Below, in pieces: positions 11,058-18,590 of a stretch of 33,583 nucleotides of DNA. The DNA is taken from assembly GCA_035315065.1 (NCBI GenBank), contig DATFYM010000030.1, forward strand, positions 1-33,583, in the 5' to 3' direction. A program made the translations under genes and the position numbers. The DNA comes from DATFYM01 sp035315065. GTDB taxonomy: Bacteria; Acidobacteriota; Terriglobia; UBA7540. The notes beneath the pieces were generated by a model that made no database searches, was not told the origin of the DNA, and saw only the letters and a program-made list of their open reading frames with translations. How positions within the stretch are numbered: position 1 is the stretch's first letter; every line of letters starts with the position of its first letter.

Positions 11058-11172
11058 CCTGGGAGCGCGGGCGTCCCGCCCGCTCTTGGCCGCGGCCGCA
11101 GATGAGGCGGCCATTGGAACGAGTCCCGCCGGTACGAAACTGAAGAGCGGGTGGGACGCCCGCGCTCCCAGG
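11058..11172. repeat. 30-bp inverted repeat, MITE-like palindrome
   Basis: The left arm 11058-11087 (starting cctgggagcgcgggcgtccc) and right arm 11143-11172 are reverse complements with a single mismatch. They enclose 55 bases that include cgcggccg. This gggagcgcgggcgtcccgcc palindrome type is a frequent dispersed repeat in bacterial drafts. It lies in the upstream region of the muramidase fusion gene. Confidence 0.85.
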
Positions 11173-11385
11173 CTTCTGCCGTGAACGGTCTGTTTCAAAA
11201 GAAGGGGATTCCGTTCTGAAGGAGTTAAGGGCTTTGCTTTGGCTTTGTTCCCAAGCGGCCTTTCAAATCTAAAGGACTTAAGGGCTTCGCTTTGCGTTGA
11301 TTTGGGTTTGTTTTATGGGTTAAGCCGTTGATTATACTAGACTAGAAGGCTTAGTTCCGTCCGTTTTTGGCGTTTTTGCGCGATT
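11173..11385. other. AT-richer spacer with a doubled word
   Basis: The word ttaagggctt(t/c)gcttt occurs at about 11225 and again at about 11278, each followed by a T/G-rich tract. No open frame, RNA gene or strong terminator is supported. It could hold promoter elements for the minus-strand fusion gene, but no clear -35/-10 pair was found. Confidence 0.4.
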
Positions 11386-12462
11386 CTACCCTCCGACCGC
11401 CGTTTCGTCCCCATTCTGGCCGTTCGTTGGGATGGCACTCTGGTCGGAAACTGTGCCGGAGGATGGGCCGGAAGACAGGCCGGAAGGAGAGGATGCCGGT
11501 CCCGCGTGCGGGACCGCCCCCGCGTCGGCGGTGACGGGTTCGGTTGCGACGGCAGTTTGGTCCTGTTCCCTGTTCCCTATTCTCTGTTCCCTATTCCCTG
11601 CGTCCCGCGGCGCCCATTGCGACTGATTGCGCTTCAACTGCAACAAGAGCCGGGATTGCTCGGCGATCTGCTTCTCAAGGTCAACTTCCCTCGCGTTCAC
11701 TTGCTCCTCAGTCAAGTTGGGCCCGCCCCCGTCCCGCAAGGCCATCTCATCCCGGAAGAGATCGCGCTCCCGATCCACATAGCGCCGTTCCCGTGCGATC
11801 CACTCGGGCAGTTGCTGCGCCGCTTTTGCCGTCCCGACCTCGTCCGAACCAACAAACTGGATAAACAGCAGCCGGATCCTCTCGCCAGCCAGGCTGGGAC
11901 ATTCGCCGTAAAGCGCGTTCATCGCCTCCGGATACTTGTCGGGGCACACTTTCTCCTCGAACCATTTCTGGAGCAGGTCCAAAATGTCGTATATCTTCTT
12001 GAACTTGGAGGGTGAATCCTCGGCCTGCCAAAGGCCCCGGGCCGCCGGCTCGACGGCGGGCACACCGGGGCACCAGCGGCGCGACAGCAAATCCCGCCTT
12101 CGCGCCTGGATATCGGCGACATACACGGCCGTTAGTCGGCGCTCGATCCAGCCGGCTCGCAACTGCTCCAGGTCCGAACTCTTCTCGGCAATGCTCTTCA
12201 CCAGCATCTCTTGCATCACATCGCCCGGGGACCAACGCTCCGTCAGCCTCTGGTGAAACTGGTCGAAATCAACCAGGTTCCCGTCCCTCCTCAGCAAGAT
12301 CTCGCGCCGGGCATTGTTCGTCTTGACGTAGGCTCCGGTTTTGAGGGCGTTTAGGGCGGCGCGAGCCTTGCCCTCCTCGGTCTTGGGTCCCGTCGACTTC
12401 TGGCTATTCGCCTGATTGGCGGCCACCCGCTTGGGGGAAACCGTATGCTGCACTAACGACAT
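11386..12462 (-). CDS. Hypothetical protein with STGPKTEEGKA-type N-terminal motif
   Basis: A 358-residue cytoplasmic protein. Its N-terminus carries the motif NQANSQKSTGPKTEEGKARA followed by ALNALKTGAY, a pattern seen in many uncharacterised proteins of Acidobacteria and Planctomycetes. The central part (about 60-270) is charged and helical, with an ERRYVDRERDLFRDEMALRD stretch and probable coiled coil (REVDLEKQIAEQSRLLLQLK). The last about 70 residues are low-complexity (GNREQRIGNREQD, then Ala/Pro/Ser/Gly) and encoded by a short tandem-like DNA repeat. There is no signal peptide or membrane helix. Function is unknown; the basic N-terminal motif might bind nucleic acid. It stands alone in its spacer context. 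Confidence 0.75.
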   Translation of the reverse strand: MSLVQHTVSPKRVAANQANSQKSTGPKTEEGKARAALNALKTGAYVKTNNARREILLRRDGNLVDFDQFHQRLTERWSPGDVMQEMLVKSIAEKSSDLEQLRAGWIERRLTAVYVADIQARRRDLLSRRWCPGVPAVEPAARGLWQAEDSPSKFKKIYDILDLLQKWFEEKVCPDKYPEAMNALYGECPSLAGERIRLLFIQFVGSDEVGTAKAAQQLPEWIARERRYVDRERDLFRDEMALRDGGGPNLTEEQVNAREVDLEKQIAEQSRLLLQLKRNQSQWAPRDAGNREQRIGNREQDQTAVATEPVTADAGAVPHAGPASSPSGLSSGPSSGTVSDQSAIPTNGQNGDETAVGG

Positions 12463-12562
12463 GCGACCAACCTCCTAGAACATATCCCTCGCCTCGTCCC
12501 CCGATGCTTTGCCTGACCCATTTTCCCATCGACCCACGGCTGCGATCGGTCCGAAGCGAGCT

Positions 12563-12798
12563 TCAAGAACCATACCATAACCACAAGGTGGATGTCAAGA
12601 AGATTATTTTAACATTGCTGATACCTTTGCTACACAGGTCTTGCCCAGGAAGTCCAGGGCTGTGGAGCAGGAGAAACGGTGAGGGCTTGCCGTTGATCGA
12701 GAGCTTATCCCATCCTCTGGCTTGGGCTGTGATGATCGGGTGGCCGGGAAGCGCGCGGGCAAGTCCCTTTGGCGTTCCGTGGTCAAAGAGAATGAGCA
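12563..12798 (-). pseudogene. Decayed DUF5615-type (PIN-like) toxin
   Basis: The ATG at 12798 overlaps the last codons of the DUF433 gene (stop at 12783-12785), the standard coupling of DUF433/DUF5615 pairs. The first about 35 residues match the family well: MLILFDHGTPKGLARALPGH, then TAQARGWDKLS. The expected remainder (NG-LL--AE--GFD-L-T-D-N-RYQQN-type) is absent in this frame. Traces such as ALDFLGKTC occur in the neighbouring frame (12604-12786), and the DNA word aggtatcagcaa resembles the RYQQN codons. One or more frameshifts have therefore probably destroyed the C-terminal half. The frame ends at 78 residues, against about 110 for the family. The alternative is an unusual short variant. 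Confidence 0.55.
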
Positions 12799-13058
12799 TC
12801 GACCGGCGCGGCATCGACCGGCGCGGAAGGTGGCCCCGGTGCTGAAACCTTGAGGCTCTGGGCCACAAAATCAAGTACCGCTCTGATCTGCTCCCGCGTC
12901 ACGTCGAATTGTTCCATCACTTCTTCGACGCTCAAATCCTCAAGGTTCTCGATCACGGTCGCAACGGGCAATCGCGTATCACGGAATACCCATGCGCCGC
13001 TTACTCTCCCCGGCACGCTTTCGACGGCGGGGCATTGGGACCAATCGAGAGTTGCCAT
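12783..13058 (-). CDS. DUF433 antitoxin-like protein
   Basis: A 91-residue protein starting MATLDWSQCPAVESVPGRVS. It has the DUF433 hallmark pattern: W-x-x-C-P, then VSGAWVFRDTRLPVATVIEN, LEDLSVEEVMEQF and TREQIRAVLDFVAQSL. The family is a small helix-turn-helix-like fold, commonly the antitoxin/repressor next to a DUF5615 toxin. The frame is open further upstream to 13148, but ATG 13058 is chosen because the homology starts there and a GGA-rich site (aaaggacgg) lies about 8-14 nt upstream. The last residues (APVDAAPVDAHSL) contain a short duplicated APVDA word, and the stop overlaps the next gene's ATG. Confidence 0.85.
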   Translation of the reverse strand: MATLDWSQCPAVESVPGRVSGAWVFRDTRLPVATVIENLEDLSVEEVMEQFDVTREQIRAVLDFVAQSLKVSAPGPPSAPVDAAPVDAHSL

Positions 13059-13157
13059 AATGCTTACCGTCCTTTCATCGCAGCCTGTGACTGTTCTACC
13101 ACAGTTCGGCGGCATCGTCACGCGCAGGAATCTAGCTCCCGGGGGCAAAGTCTGGGC

Positions 13158-13592
13158 TTAGCGAGATCCTTTGTGACCGGGGGGTCCCTGAGCTCCCCGG
13201 CTCGTCACCGTTCCCGCGTGGGACACTCTCATAATACTCCGCTTCCCTGCTGTTGGCGCTGCGTACCGAGTACCGCCGCCAGAAATACTGCAGGGGATTA
13301 CTCTCCACCTCTTGAGGATTGCGGCCATCACCCGAGCGCTGCGCCGTCCGTGCATGACTGCGACAACCCACAGGGGCTTTTCCTTGGGCGCGTAGGCAAT
13401 AAGATATTCACGTACCACAATAAAGCGCAAGGGCCGTGAGGTGAGGTCCGGGCGTCTGTGGCCCTGGCGGGGAAATGGAACCAAGGCCCGAATAGCGTCA
13501 AAGATCTCTGTTATTACCCGGGCGGCGGCGTCAAGGTTGTGCTGTGCAATGTGGCCGCGAATGTCGTCGAGGTCGCGAAAAACAACGCTCAC
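13158..13592 (-). CDS. ParE-family toxin gene with altered ends (possibly inactive)
   Basis: Residues 5-93 match the ParE/RelE fold: DLDDIRGHIAQHNLDAAARV, PFPRQGHRRPDL, the strand FIVVREYLIAY and VVAVMHGRRSARVMAAIL. Two things are odd. The N-terminus is about 8 residues short, starting at a GTG (13590-13592) with a GAGGAG site that is too far away (19 nt). The C-terminus also runs on for about 48 unrelated Gly/Arg/Ser residues. Removing one base near 13310-13316 would give an ending ILRGGE-stop, as expected for the family, so a frameshift probably removed the normal stop. No ParD gene is adjacent; 23 nt upstream is the end of the first Uma2 gene. It is likely a decaying toxin. Confidence 0.6.
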   Translation of the reverse strand: MSVVFRDLDDIRGHIAQHNLDAAARVITEIFDAIRALVPFPRQGHRRPDLTSRPLRFIVVREYLIAYAPKEKPLWVVAVMHGRRSARVMAAILKRWRVIPCSISGGGTRYAAPTAGKRSIMRVSHAGTVTSRGAQGPPGHKGSR

Positions 13593-13615
13593 AAAACAAG
13601 AAAGAAAACAACTCC

Positions 13616-14167
13616 TCAGCTAAACAGATCCTCAACCGGAAAAGTCCACCCCGGCACGGCGGGTTCAGCTTCGGCGATCTCGCCTCGGCGGTAAACTTTG
13701 GGATTGTCAGGGTCGGTTGCACGATAGACCCGCACCACCAGCGACCTCAACACGTCCACGTCCCATACCACCTGCGTCCCAGCGGCGAAATAGTCCTGCC
13801 GTTTGGCGGCCATTTCCCGCTCGGCGGCTGGGCCGTAGTCGCTCTCGCTGCGCACTTCCACGGCAAAGACCGGAGCGCCTTCCAGGAACTTGCCACCCGT
13901 GCGCGGGCCAATGTAGTAAGCAGCGTCGGGACTAAAGGACTTGCGATTCGGCAATTTCACAATGAAGGCTGCGTTGTCAGTATAGGCCCGGCCCACTCCT
14001 GTGCCTCGCGCGTGCGTACGCAGGGATACAAAGATCTCGCCGGCTGCTCCGCTTGGCAAATCGCCAGTAGGTGACATGAGTTTCAGCTCTCCGTTGACGA
14101 TCTCGGCTTTGCCATTCTCGGGCACGCGGTAGAGGTCTTCAATGGTGGCTTCGGTCTTGACGGGCAT
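13616..14167 (-). CDS. Uma2-family (DUF820) PD-(D/E)xK nuclease-like protein, copy 1
   Basis: A 183-residue protein of the Uma2 family, a group with a restriction-endonuclease-like fold and largely unknown roles. Candidate active-site residues are Asp81 in SPDAAYY, Glu104 in FAVEVRSESD (E-V-R where many relatives have E-x-K-like motifs), and Lys122 in MAAKRQDYF. The hydrophobic strand TQVVWDVDVLRSLVVRVYR follows. A strong site (ccggagg) lies 7 nt before the ATG. This is the downstream-most of three tandem paralogues of equal length, and it is followed after 23 nt by the ParE-like gene. It differs from the other copies mainly between residues 36 and 102. Confidence 0.85.
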   Translation of the reverse strand: MPVKTEATIEDLYRVPENGKAEIVNGELKLMSPTGDLPSGAAGEIFVSLRTHARGTGVGRAYTDNAAFIVKLPNRKSFSPDAAYYIGPRTGGKFLEGAPVFAVEVRSESDYGPAAEREMAAKRQDYFAAGTQVVWDVDVLRSLVVRVYRATDPDNPKVYRRGEIAEAEPAVPGWTFPVEDLFS

Positions 14168-14384
14168 TCCAGAACCTCCGGGTCAAATCTTAACACGAAA
14201 GGACGGCTCAGGAACCAGAAGCCTTGGGCCGCAACCAAATGGAGCGAAGTGGCTAGTGACGAGTGGCGAGTGGCGAGCAAGAAAAATCGTCGCGAGCCGA
14301 GAAGAAGATTGGGGTTTGTAGTATAGAGAGCTGACGGGTGACTAGGTCTTGGGGGATCTGAAGCTGCCCAAGCCTCGGAGATTC
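14168..14384. repeat. Spacer of tandem Uma2 array, copy near-identical to 14937-15147
   Basis: About 215 bp that match the next spacer almost base for base, including the words gccgcaaccaaatggagcga and gggtttgtagtatagagagc. The main difference is one extra copy of the word gagtggc here. The array period is 763-769 bp, so gene plus spacer was duplicated as a unit. The match ends upstream of copy 3. Confidence 0.9.
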
Positions 14385-14936
14385 TCAACTCAACAGGGCC
14401 TCAACCGCAAGAGTCCAGCCCGGGACGGCGGGTTCGGCTTCGGCGATCTCGCCGCGCCGGTAAACTTTGGGATTGTCAGGGTCGATTGCACGATAGACCC
14501 GCACCACCAGCGACCTCAACACGTCCACGTCCCACACAACCTGTGTCCCAGCGGCGAAATAGTCCTGCCGTTTGGCGGCCATTTCCCGCTCGGCGGCTGG
14601 GCCGTAGTCGCCCTCGCTACGCACTTCCACGGCAAAGACCGGAGCGCCTTCCATGAACTTGCCGCCCGTCTCGGGGCCACGGTAATACGCAGCATCGGGG
14701 CTGAAGGACTTCCTATGGGGCAAATTGACCACAAATCCTGCGTTATCCGGGATGGCCCGGCCCACACCTGTCCTTCGTTCATGGGCGTACAGCGAGACAA
14801 AGATCGCTCCGCCCGCTCGGCTAGGTAAAAATCCCGTTGGCGACATAAGTCGGAGTTCTCCGTTGACGATCTCAGCCTTGCCATTCTCGGGCACGCGATA
14901 GAGGTCTTCAATGGTGGCTTCGCTCTTGACTGGCAT
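14385..14936 (-). CDS. Uma2-family (DUF820) nuclease-like protein, copy 2
   Basis: 183 residues, colinear with copy 1. Candidate site residues Asp81 (SPDAAYY), Glu104 (FAVEVRSEGD) and Lys122 are kept. It differs from the others at residues 36-98 (for example SLYAHERRTGVGRAIPDNAG and GPETGGKFME) and at the very end (WTLAVEALLS). Residues about 110-150 are identical to both other copies apart from one T/I change. Its upstream sequence (cctccagaccaaatcttaac, read on the plus strand) is a variant of the shared leader. There is no sign of frameshift. Separate functions for the three copies cannot be told from sequence. Confidence 0.85.
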   Translation of the reverse strand: MPVKSEATIEDLYRVPENGKAEIVNGELRLMSPTGFLPSRAGGAIFVSLYAHERRTGVGRAIPDNAGFVVNLPHRKSFSPDAAYYRGPETGGKFMEGAPVFAVEVRSEGDYGPAAEREMAAKRQDYFAAGTQVVWDVDVLRSLVVRVYRAIDPDNPKVYRRGEIAEAEPAVPGWTLAVEALLS

Positions 14937-15147
14937 TCCAGAACCTCCAGACCAAATCTTAACACGAAAGGACGGGTCAGGAACCAGAAGCGTTGGGCCG
15001 CAACCAAATGGAGCGAAGTGGCTAGTGACGAGTGGCGAGCAAGGAAAATCGTCGCGAGCCGAGAAGAAGATTGGGGTTTGTAGTATAGAGAGCTGACGTG
15101 TGACTAGGTCTTGGGGGATCTGACGCTGCCTGAGCCTCGGAGAATTC
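14937..15147. repeat. Spacer of tandem Uma2 array, second copy
   Basis: Near-identical partner of 14168-14384. It begins with the shared leader and ends in ctcggagaattctcaactcaacag before the stop of copy 3. It contains no open frame with coding character. Together with the genes it shows a recent tandem triplication. Confidence 0.9.
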
Positions 15148-15699
15148 TCAACTCAACAGATCCTCAACGGGAAAAGTCCAGCCCGGGACGGCGGGTTCGG
15201 CTTCGGCGATCTCGCCGCGCCGGTAAACTTTGGGATTGTCAGGGTCGGTGGCTCGATAGACCCGCACCACCAGCGACCTCAGCACATCCACGTCCCACAC
15301 CACCTGAGTGCCGGCGGCGAAATAGTCCTGCCGTTTGGCGGCCATTTCCCGCTCGGCGGCCGGCCCGTAGTCGCCCTCGCTGCGGACTTCCACGGCAAAG
15401 ATCGGCGGGCCTTCCAGGAACTTGCCGCCCGTGTCGGGCCCGAGGTAAAAGGCCACATCGGGGCTGAAAGACTTCCTATGGGGCAAATTGACCACGAATC
15501 CTGCGTTGTCCGGAAAGGCACGGCCCACGCCCGTGCTTCGCGCATGGGCCCGCAGCGAGACAAAGATCTCCCCGCCGGCTCGGCTGGGTAAAGCGCCCGT
15601 TGGTGACATAAGCCGCAACTCTCCGTTGACGATCTCAGCCTTGCCATTCTCGGGCACGTGATAGAGGTCTTCAATGGTGGCTTCGGTCTTGACTGGCAT
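15148..15699 (-). CDS. Uma2-family (DUF820) nuclease-like protein, copy 3
   Basis: 183 residues, first in the transcription order of the array. Conserved positions are as in the other copies, but Asp81 lies in SPDVAFY and the following segment reads GPDTGGKFLEGPPIFAVEV. The ATG at 15699 has ccggagg 7 nt upstream. The sequence 15707-15724 (18 bp, cctccggatcaaatctta) recurs exactly upstream of the muramidase fusion gene at 11027-11044. Further upstream (15725-15893) the spacer is unique, suggesting this end holds the original promoter of the array. Confidence 0.85.
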   Translation of the reverse strand: MPVKTEATIEDLYHVPENGKAEIVNGELRLMSPTGALPSRAGGEIFVSLRAHARSTGVGRAFPDNAGFVVNLPHRKSFSPDVAFYLGPDTGGKFLEGPPIFAVEVRSEGDYGPAAEREMAAKRQDYFAAGTQVVWDVDVLRSLVVRVYRATDPDNPKVYRRGEIAEAEPAVPGWTFPVEDLLS

Positions 15700-15893
15700 T
15701 CCAGAACCTCCGGATCAAATCTTAACATGCTCGTGACACGGAAAGAAGGAGTCGGGAATCTCTACGTTGACTAGGCCATGGCCGAATAATACTAGCTTAA
15801 ATTCTTCGGCTCAACTGTTGGCTTACTTGCACGCCTTGGAGTACCGCGCAGGCGTCCCGGTCCACCATGAAGTCATGAATCTTCTATGCCCAA

Positions 15894-17999
15894 TCAGGCC
15901 GTAACAGGCGCTGGGCAATCCGAGCCTTGTTTAGCAGCCGCCCGTATGCTTGAGGCGGAGCGTAGGAACCCCACCAGTTCGTGCTTGCGCAACGTCTCCA
16001 GACCCAGCCGGCAAACCTGGGCTGCAGGCACCCCACCCACGGCTCGATGGCGACGCGAAAAGCGCTTCACGATGTCCTGCACTGTGGACTGACCTTCGCA
16101 GAGGTACAGGGTATCCGCCAGCAGCCGGGGAAGCTCCATCAACTTTAGGCGCTCATCATCGCACTTGCTGGCCGCGAGTACCCTGGGACAGCGAACTACG
16201 CGCTGCAGAGGTTGCTTTGAGCGCAGCGCCTTGATGATGGCTCGTACATCCGTCGTCACGCGAACCACGCGGACCCCGGGGGCCCGGCGGGGAATCAAGT
16301 CGGATGTGATCGGCGCCCCGTCTACCTCAAAGTGACCGGAAGAGGCGGTGTCATTCTGGGACTCAGCCTCCAGCGCCTCCTGCAATTCGAGGAGCCCTGG
16401 GACAACGATGCTTGCCGGATTCATCTTCGTCAAATATACAGCCTTCAGAAACGCTTGAAAATTGTGCGAAAACTCGATGGAGGCATAATATTTCGCGGGG
16501 TTTGCCGGTTCCTGGCGCCATGCCCGCCAAGCGTCGAAAACAATCAGCAGTTGGCCTGTTTCCTGGTGAAGCGCGATCAGCAGCCAGCGGAAGCGACGCT
16601 CTGCCCCCATGAAGAATCGGTTCAACTCTATAAGGTACCCCCGGTCCACGGCGCTGGGTACGCCGTAAAAATTGGGGAAGATCACGGGAAAGGCACGGAT
16701 CAATTCTCGATCTGCGGGATCTTGCTGCCAGCCTTGGTGCGACATGTCGGAGTAGTGGCCGTCAAACAAAAGCCTGTCGCGGTTCTGCCTCAGCAGCGGG
16801 GTCCCCGCCAGCGGAGCCAGGATGTTGAGCTGTGGGTTGACGTGCTCGTGACGCACAACGTCCACGACAAAGGCCACGGTCAGAGCCAAGTCCTGTTTCT
16901 CCTCCTCCGGGTACCCAGTAATCGTGGAGACCGTTGTCGCCATTCCCTCCTCGTCGGTGAAGGAGATCATCCGGGCAGCCTCTTCCAAATCGAGGCCCTT
17001 CTGGATGGCCTTCTGCATGCGAGGGGAGCCAGTCTCAATGCCGAAGAAGATGCTGTTGCACCCAGCCCGTGACATGAGCGCCAGCAGGTCACGGTCAACG
17101 CAATCCGAGCGGGCGCTGCAACCCCAGTTGAATTTGCAACCCGACTGCAATAGCGCTTCGCAGAAGTCGACAACCCTCTTCCGGTCAACGGCAAACATGT
17201 CGTGGATAAGGTCAAAGCTCTCCGTGCCATACGTCTGGTGCAGAAAGCTCATTTGCTCGATCAGCCGAACGGGCGACTTCAGCCGGAAACGCCGGCGAAA
17301 GAAATCATTGGTAGAGCAGAAGGTGCACGCAAACGGGCACCCGCGGCCCAGTTCGAGAGCCAGCCGCAAACACAAGGATCGGTCGCGGCCGAGCAGATGA
17401 TAAGCCGGAAGGGGTAACGAATCCAGATCCTCAATCACCGGGGCATTCGGATTGCGGACGATCCTTCCCTGATGGCGATACGTGATTCCCTGGATGCGGC
17501 TTAGATCGCCTCCGTCCGCGAGGGCCCCCAGCAGGCGGGGAAACGTGACTTCGGCCTCTCCCCGCACAATCACGTCCACGGCGGCAAATGCGGCTAAGGT
17601 AGCCTCATCCACCACCGAAGCTTGCGGGCCGCCCAGCACAATCGTCGCCCCCGGGTGGGTCCGCCGAATCTCTTGCGCCAGGCGGAGGGTTAGGGGGAAG
17701 CTGCTGCACATGGTGCTGAAGCCGATGACGTCGAACTGAACCTCGGCAAGCCGCGCCGCGGCGAATGAGCAGAAATTAAGATGTCTGTAGGAGCCTTGCT
17801 CCGGCCATGAGTATTCAAAAAATAGCCGATTGAGATCAACTACATCCGGGAGAAAACCATTCTGTTCCAGCACCGCTCCCAGGCTGAGGATTCCAAGAGG
17901 CACATCGAGGGCCATGTCCCTCAGATCGATCGACTGAGCAATAGGCCCGTCCTCCAGCTCCGAGACCGTTGGAGCCGCTACCAGACACACACGCACCAT
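15894..17999 (-). CDS. Cobalamin-type radical SAM enzyme with C-terminal PqqD-like domain
   Basis: A 701-residue enzyme. Residues 1-165 resemble the B12-binding Rossmann domain of class B radical SAM proteins (FDVIGFSTMCSSFPLTLRLA, then TIVLGGPQAS and VIVRGEAEVTFPRLL). The radical SAM core (about 205-440) has the cluster motif CPFACTFC (Cys221, 225, 228), FFGIETGSPRMQKAIQKGL and TTVSTITGYPEE. Residues about 440-610 are unassigned. Residues about 612-680 (LADTLYLCEGQSTVQDIVKR, then FLR at the end) follow the PqqD/RRE pattern, a domain that binds precursor peptides in RiPP pathways. AAGGAGG lies 5 nt before the ATG. The gene follows a 67-codon frame after 55 nt. Radical peptide or lipid modification (for example C-methylation) is inferred; the substrate is unknown. 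Confidence 0.85.
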   Translation of the reverse strand: MVRVCLVAAPTVSELEDGPIAQSIDLRDMALDVPLGILSLGAVLEQNGFLPDVVDLNRLFFEYSWPEQGSYRHLNFCSFAAARLAEVQFDVIGFSTMCSSFPLTLRLAQEIRRTHPGATIVLGGPQASVVDEATLAAFAAVDVIVRGEAEVTFPRLLGALADGGDLSRIQGITYRHQGRIVRNPNAPVIEDLDSLPLPAYHLLGRDRSLCLRLALELGRGCPFACTFCSTNDFFRRRFRLKSPVRLIEQMSFLHQTYGTESFDLIHDMFAVDRKRVVDFCEALLQSGCKFNWGCSARSDCVDRDLLALMSRAGCNSIFFGIETGSPRMQKAIQKGLDLEEAARMISFTDEEGMATTVSTITGYPEEEKQDLALTVAFVVDVVRHEHVNPQLNILAPLAGTPLLRQNRDRLLFDGHYSDMSHQGWQQDPADRELIRAFPVIFPNFYGVPSAVDRGYLIELNRFFMGAERRFRWLLIALHQETGQLLIVFDAWRAWRQEPANPAKYYASIEFSHNFQAFLKAVYLTKMNPASIVVPGLLELQEALEAESQNDTASSGHFEVDGAPITSDLIPRRAPGVRVVRVTTDVRAIIKALRSKQPLQRVVRCPRVLAASKCDDERLKLMELPRLLADTLYLCEGQSTVQDIVKRFSRRHRAVGGVPAAQVCRLGLETLRKHELVGFLRSASSIRAAAKQGSDCPAPVTA

Positions 18000-18054
18000 G
18001 AGTCCTCCTTCGCAGTCGACTCTTCCCAGCCTCGCGAAGCCCAGCAGGTGCCTG

Positions 18055-18258
18055 CTACTTATGGCGATGCTTGTTGTTTGATGTGACCTCGAACTGTTTC
18101 CCCGCGGCTCCGATCTCCGCCAGGAACTTTGGAGCCAGGCTCTCTCCTAAGGCAATAAGGTCTTCTAGTTGCTGCTGGGGAGCGTCATGGTTCTTTATGA
18201 CGATCACCACTTCGGTGTGCTTTATCTTGCCGCCCCCTGCCTTCGTTTTCTTTGGCAC
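18055..18258 (-). CDS. Small protein upstream of radical SAM gene; candidate precursor peptide
   Basis: A 67-residue frame. The GTG at 18258 is preferred because GGAAGGAG lies 6 nt upstream; an in-frame ATG at 18279 would add seven residues and place that site inside the gene. The protein begins (M)PKKTKAGGGKIKHTEVVIVI, has a helix-like middle (QQQLEDLIALGESLAPKFLA) and ends in a polar, basic tail (KQFEVTSNNKHRHK). It has no Cys, no signal peptide and no membrane helix. Its size, strong ribosome-binding site and position 55 nt before a radical SAM enzyme with a PqqD-like domain would suit a RiPP leader plus C-terminal core. No known family is recognised and no protease or exporter is adjacent, so this is a hypothesis. 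Confidence 0.55.
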   Translation of the reverse strand: MPKKTKAGGGKIKHTEVVIVIKNHDAPQQQLEDLIALGESLAPKFLAEIGAAGKQFEVTSNNKHRHK

Positions 18259-18590
18259 TTGCAACTCCTTCCATTGCATTCATCAGGGTACTCTAGACTG
18301 TGCTGTACCACTCAGTCCTTTGCAACATCTGTGCCCACTCCGGGATCACCAGAATAGACTCCTTGCTTCCCTGCGTCAATGAGTAGGCCACTCCACTCCA
18401 CGCTGCCTCCGTCCCCAGCCTGACTACGGCGCGTTTAACCCCCGAGCCAATGAGTCGAGTAACGGCTCCGGTCCTCAGGCTCCGCACCCCAACGCTCTGA
18501 CTTCCCCCGGTGACGCCTAGATATCGGGATTGACGTCAAAAGCCGATTCCGACGTTAATACGATCCGGTAGTGTGAAATCGTCTTGCCAG
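18259..18590. other. Spacer upstream of the small peptide gene
   Basis: A 64-codon minus-strand frame (18293-18487, starting MRSLRTGAVTRLIGSGVKRA) lies here. It lacks a ribosome-binding site and a recognisable family, so it is not called. A perfect 10-bp palindrome ttgacgtcaa (18530-18539) could be an operator half-site pair, but it is close to the 3' end of the next kinase. No promoter with both hexamers was found. Confidence 0.35.

Noticed and set aside
14168..15147. Regularly spaced repeats as a possible CRISPR array
   Set aside because: The repeats are whole gene-plus-spacer duplications of about 765 bp, and no short regular repeats with unique spacers or cas genes are present.
18293..18487. 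64-codon minus-strand frame upstream of the candidate precursor gene
   Set aside because: No ribosome-binding site and no recognisable pattern; kept only as a note in the spacer entry.
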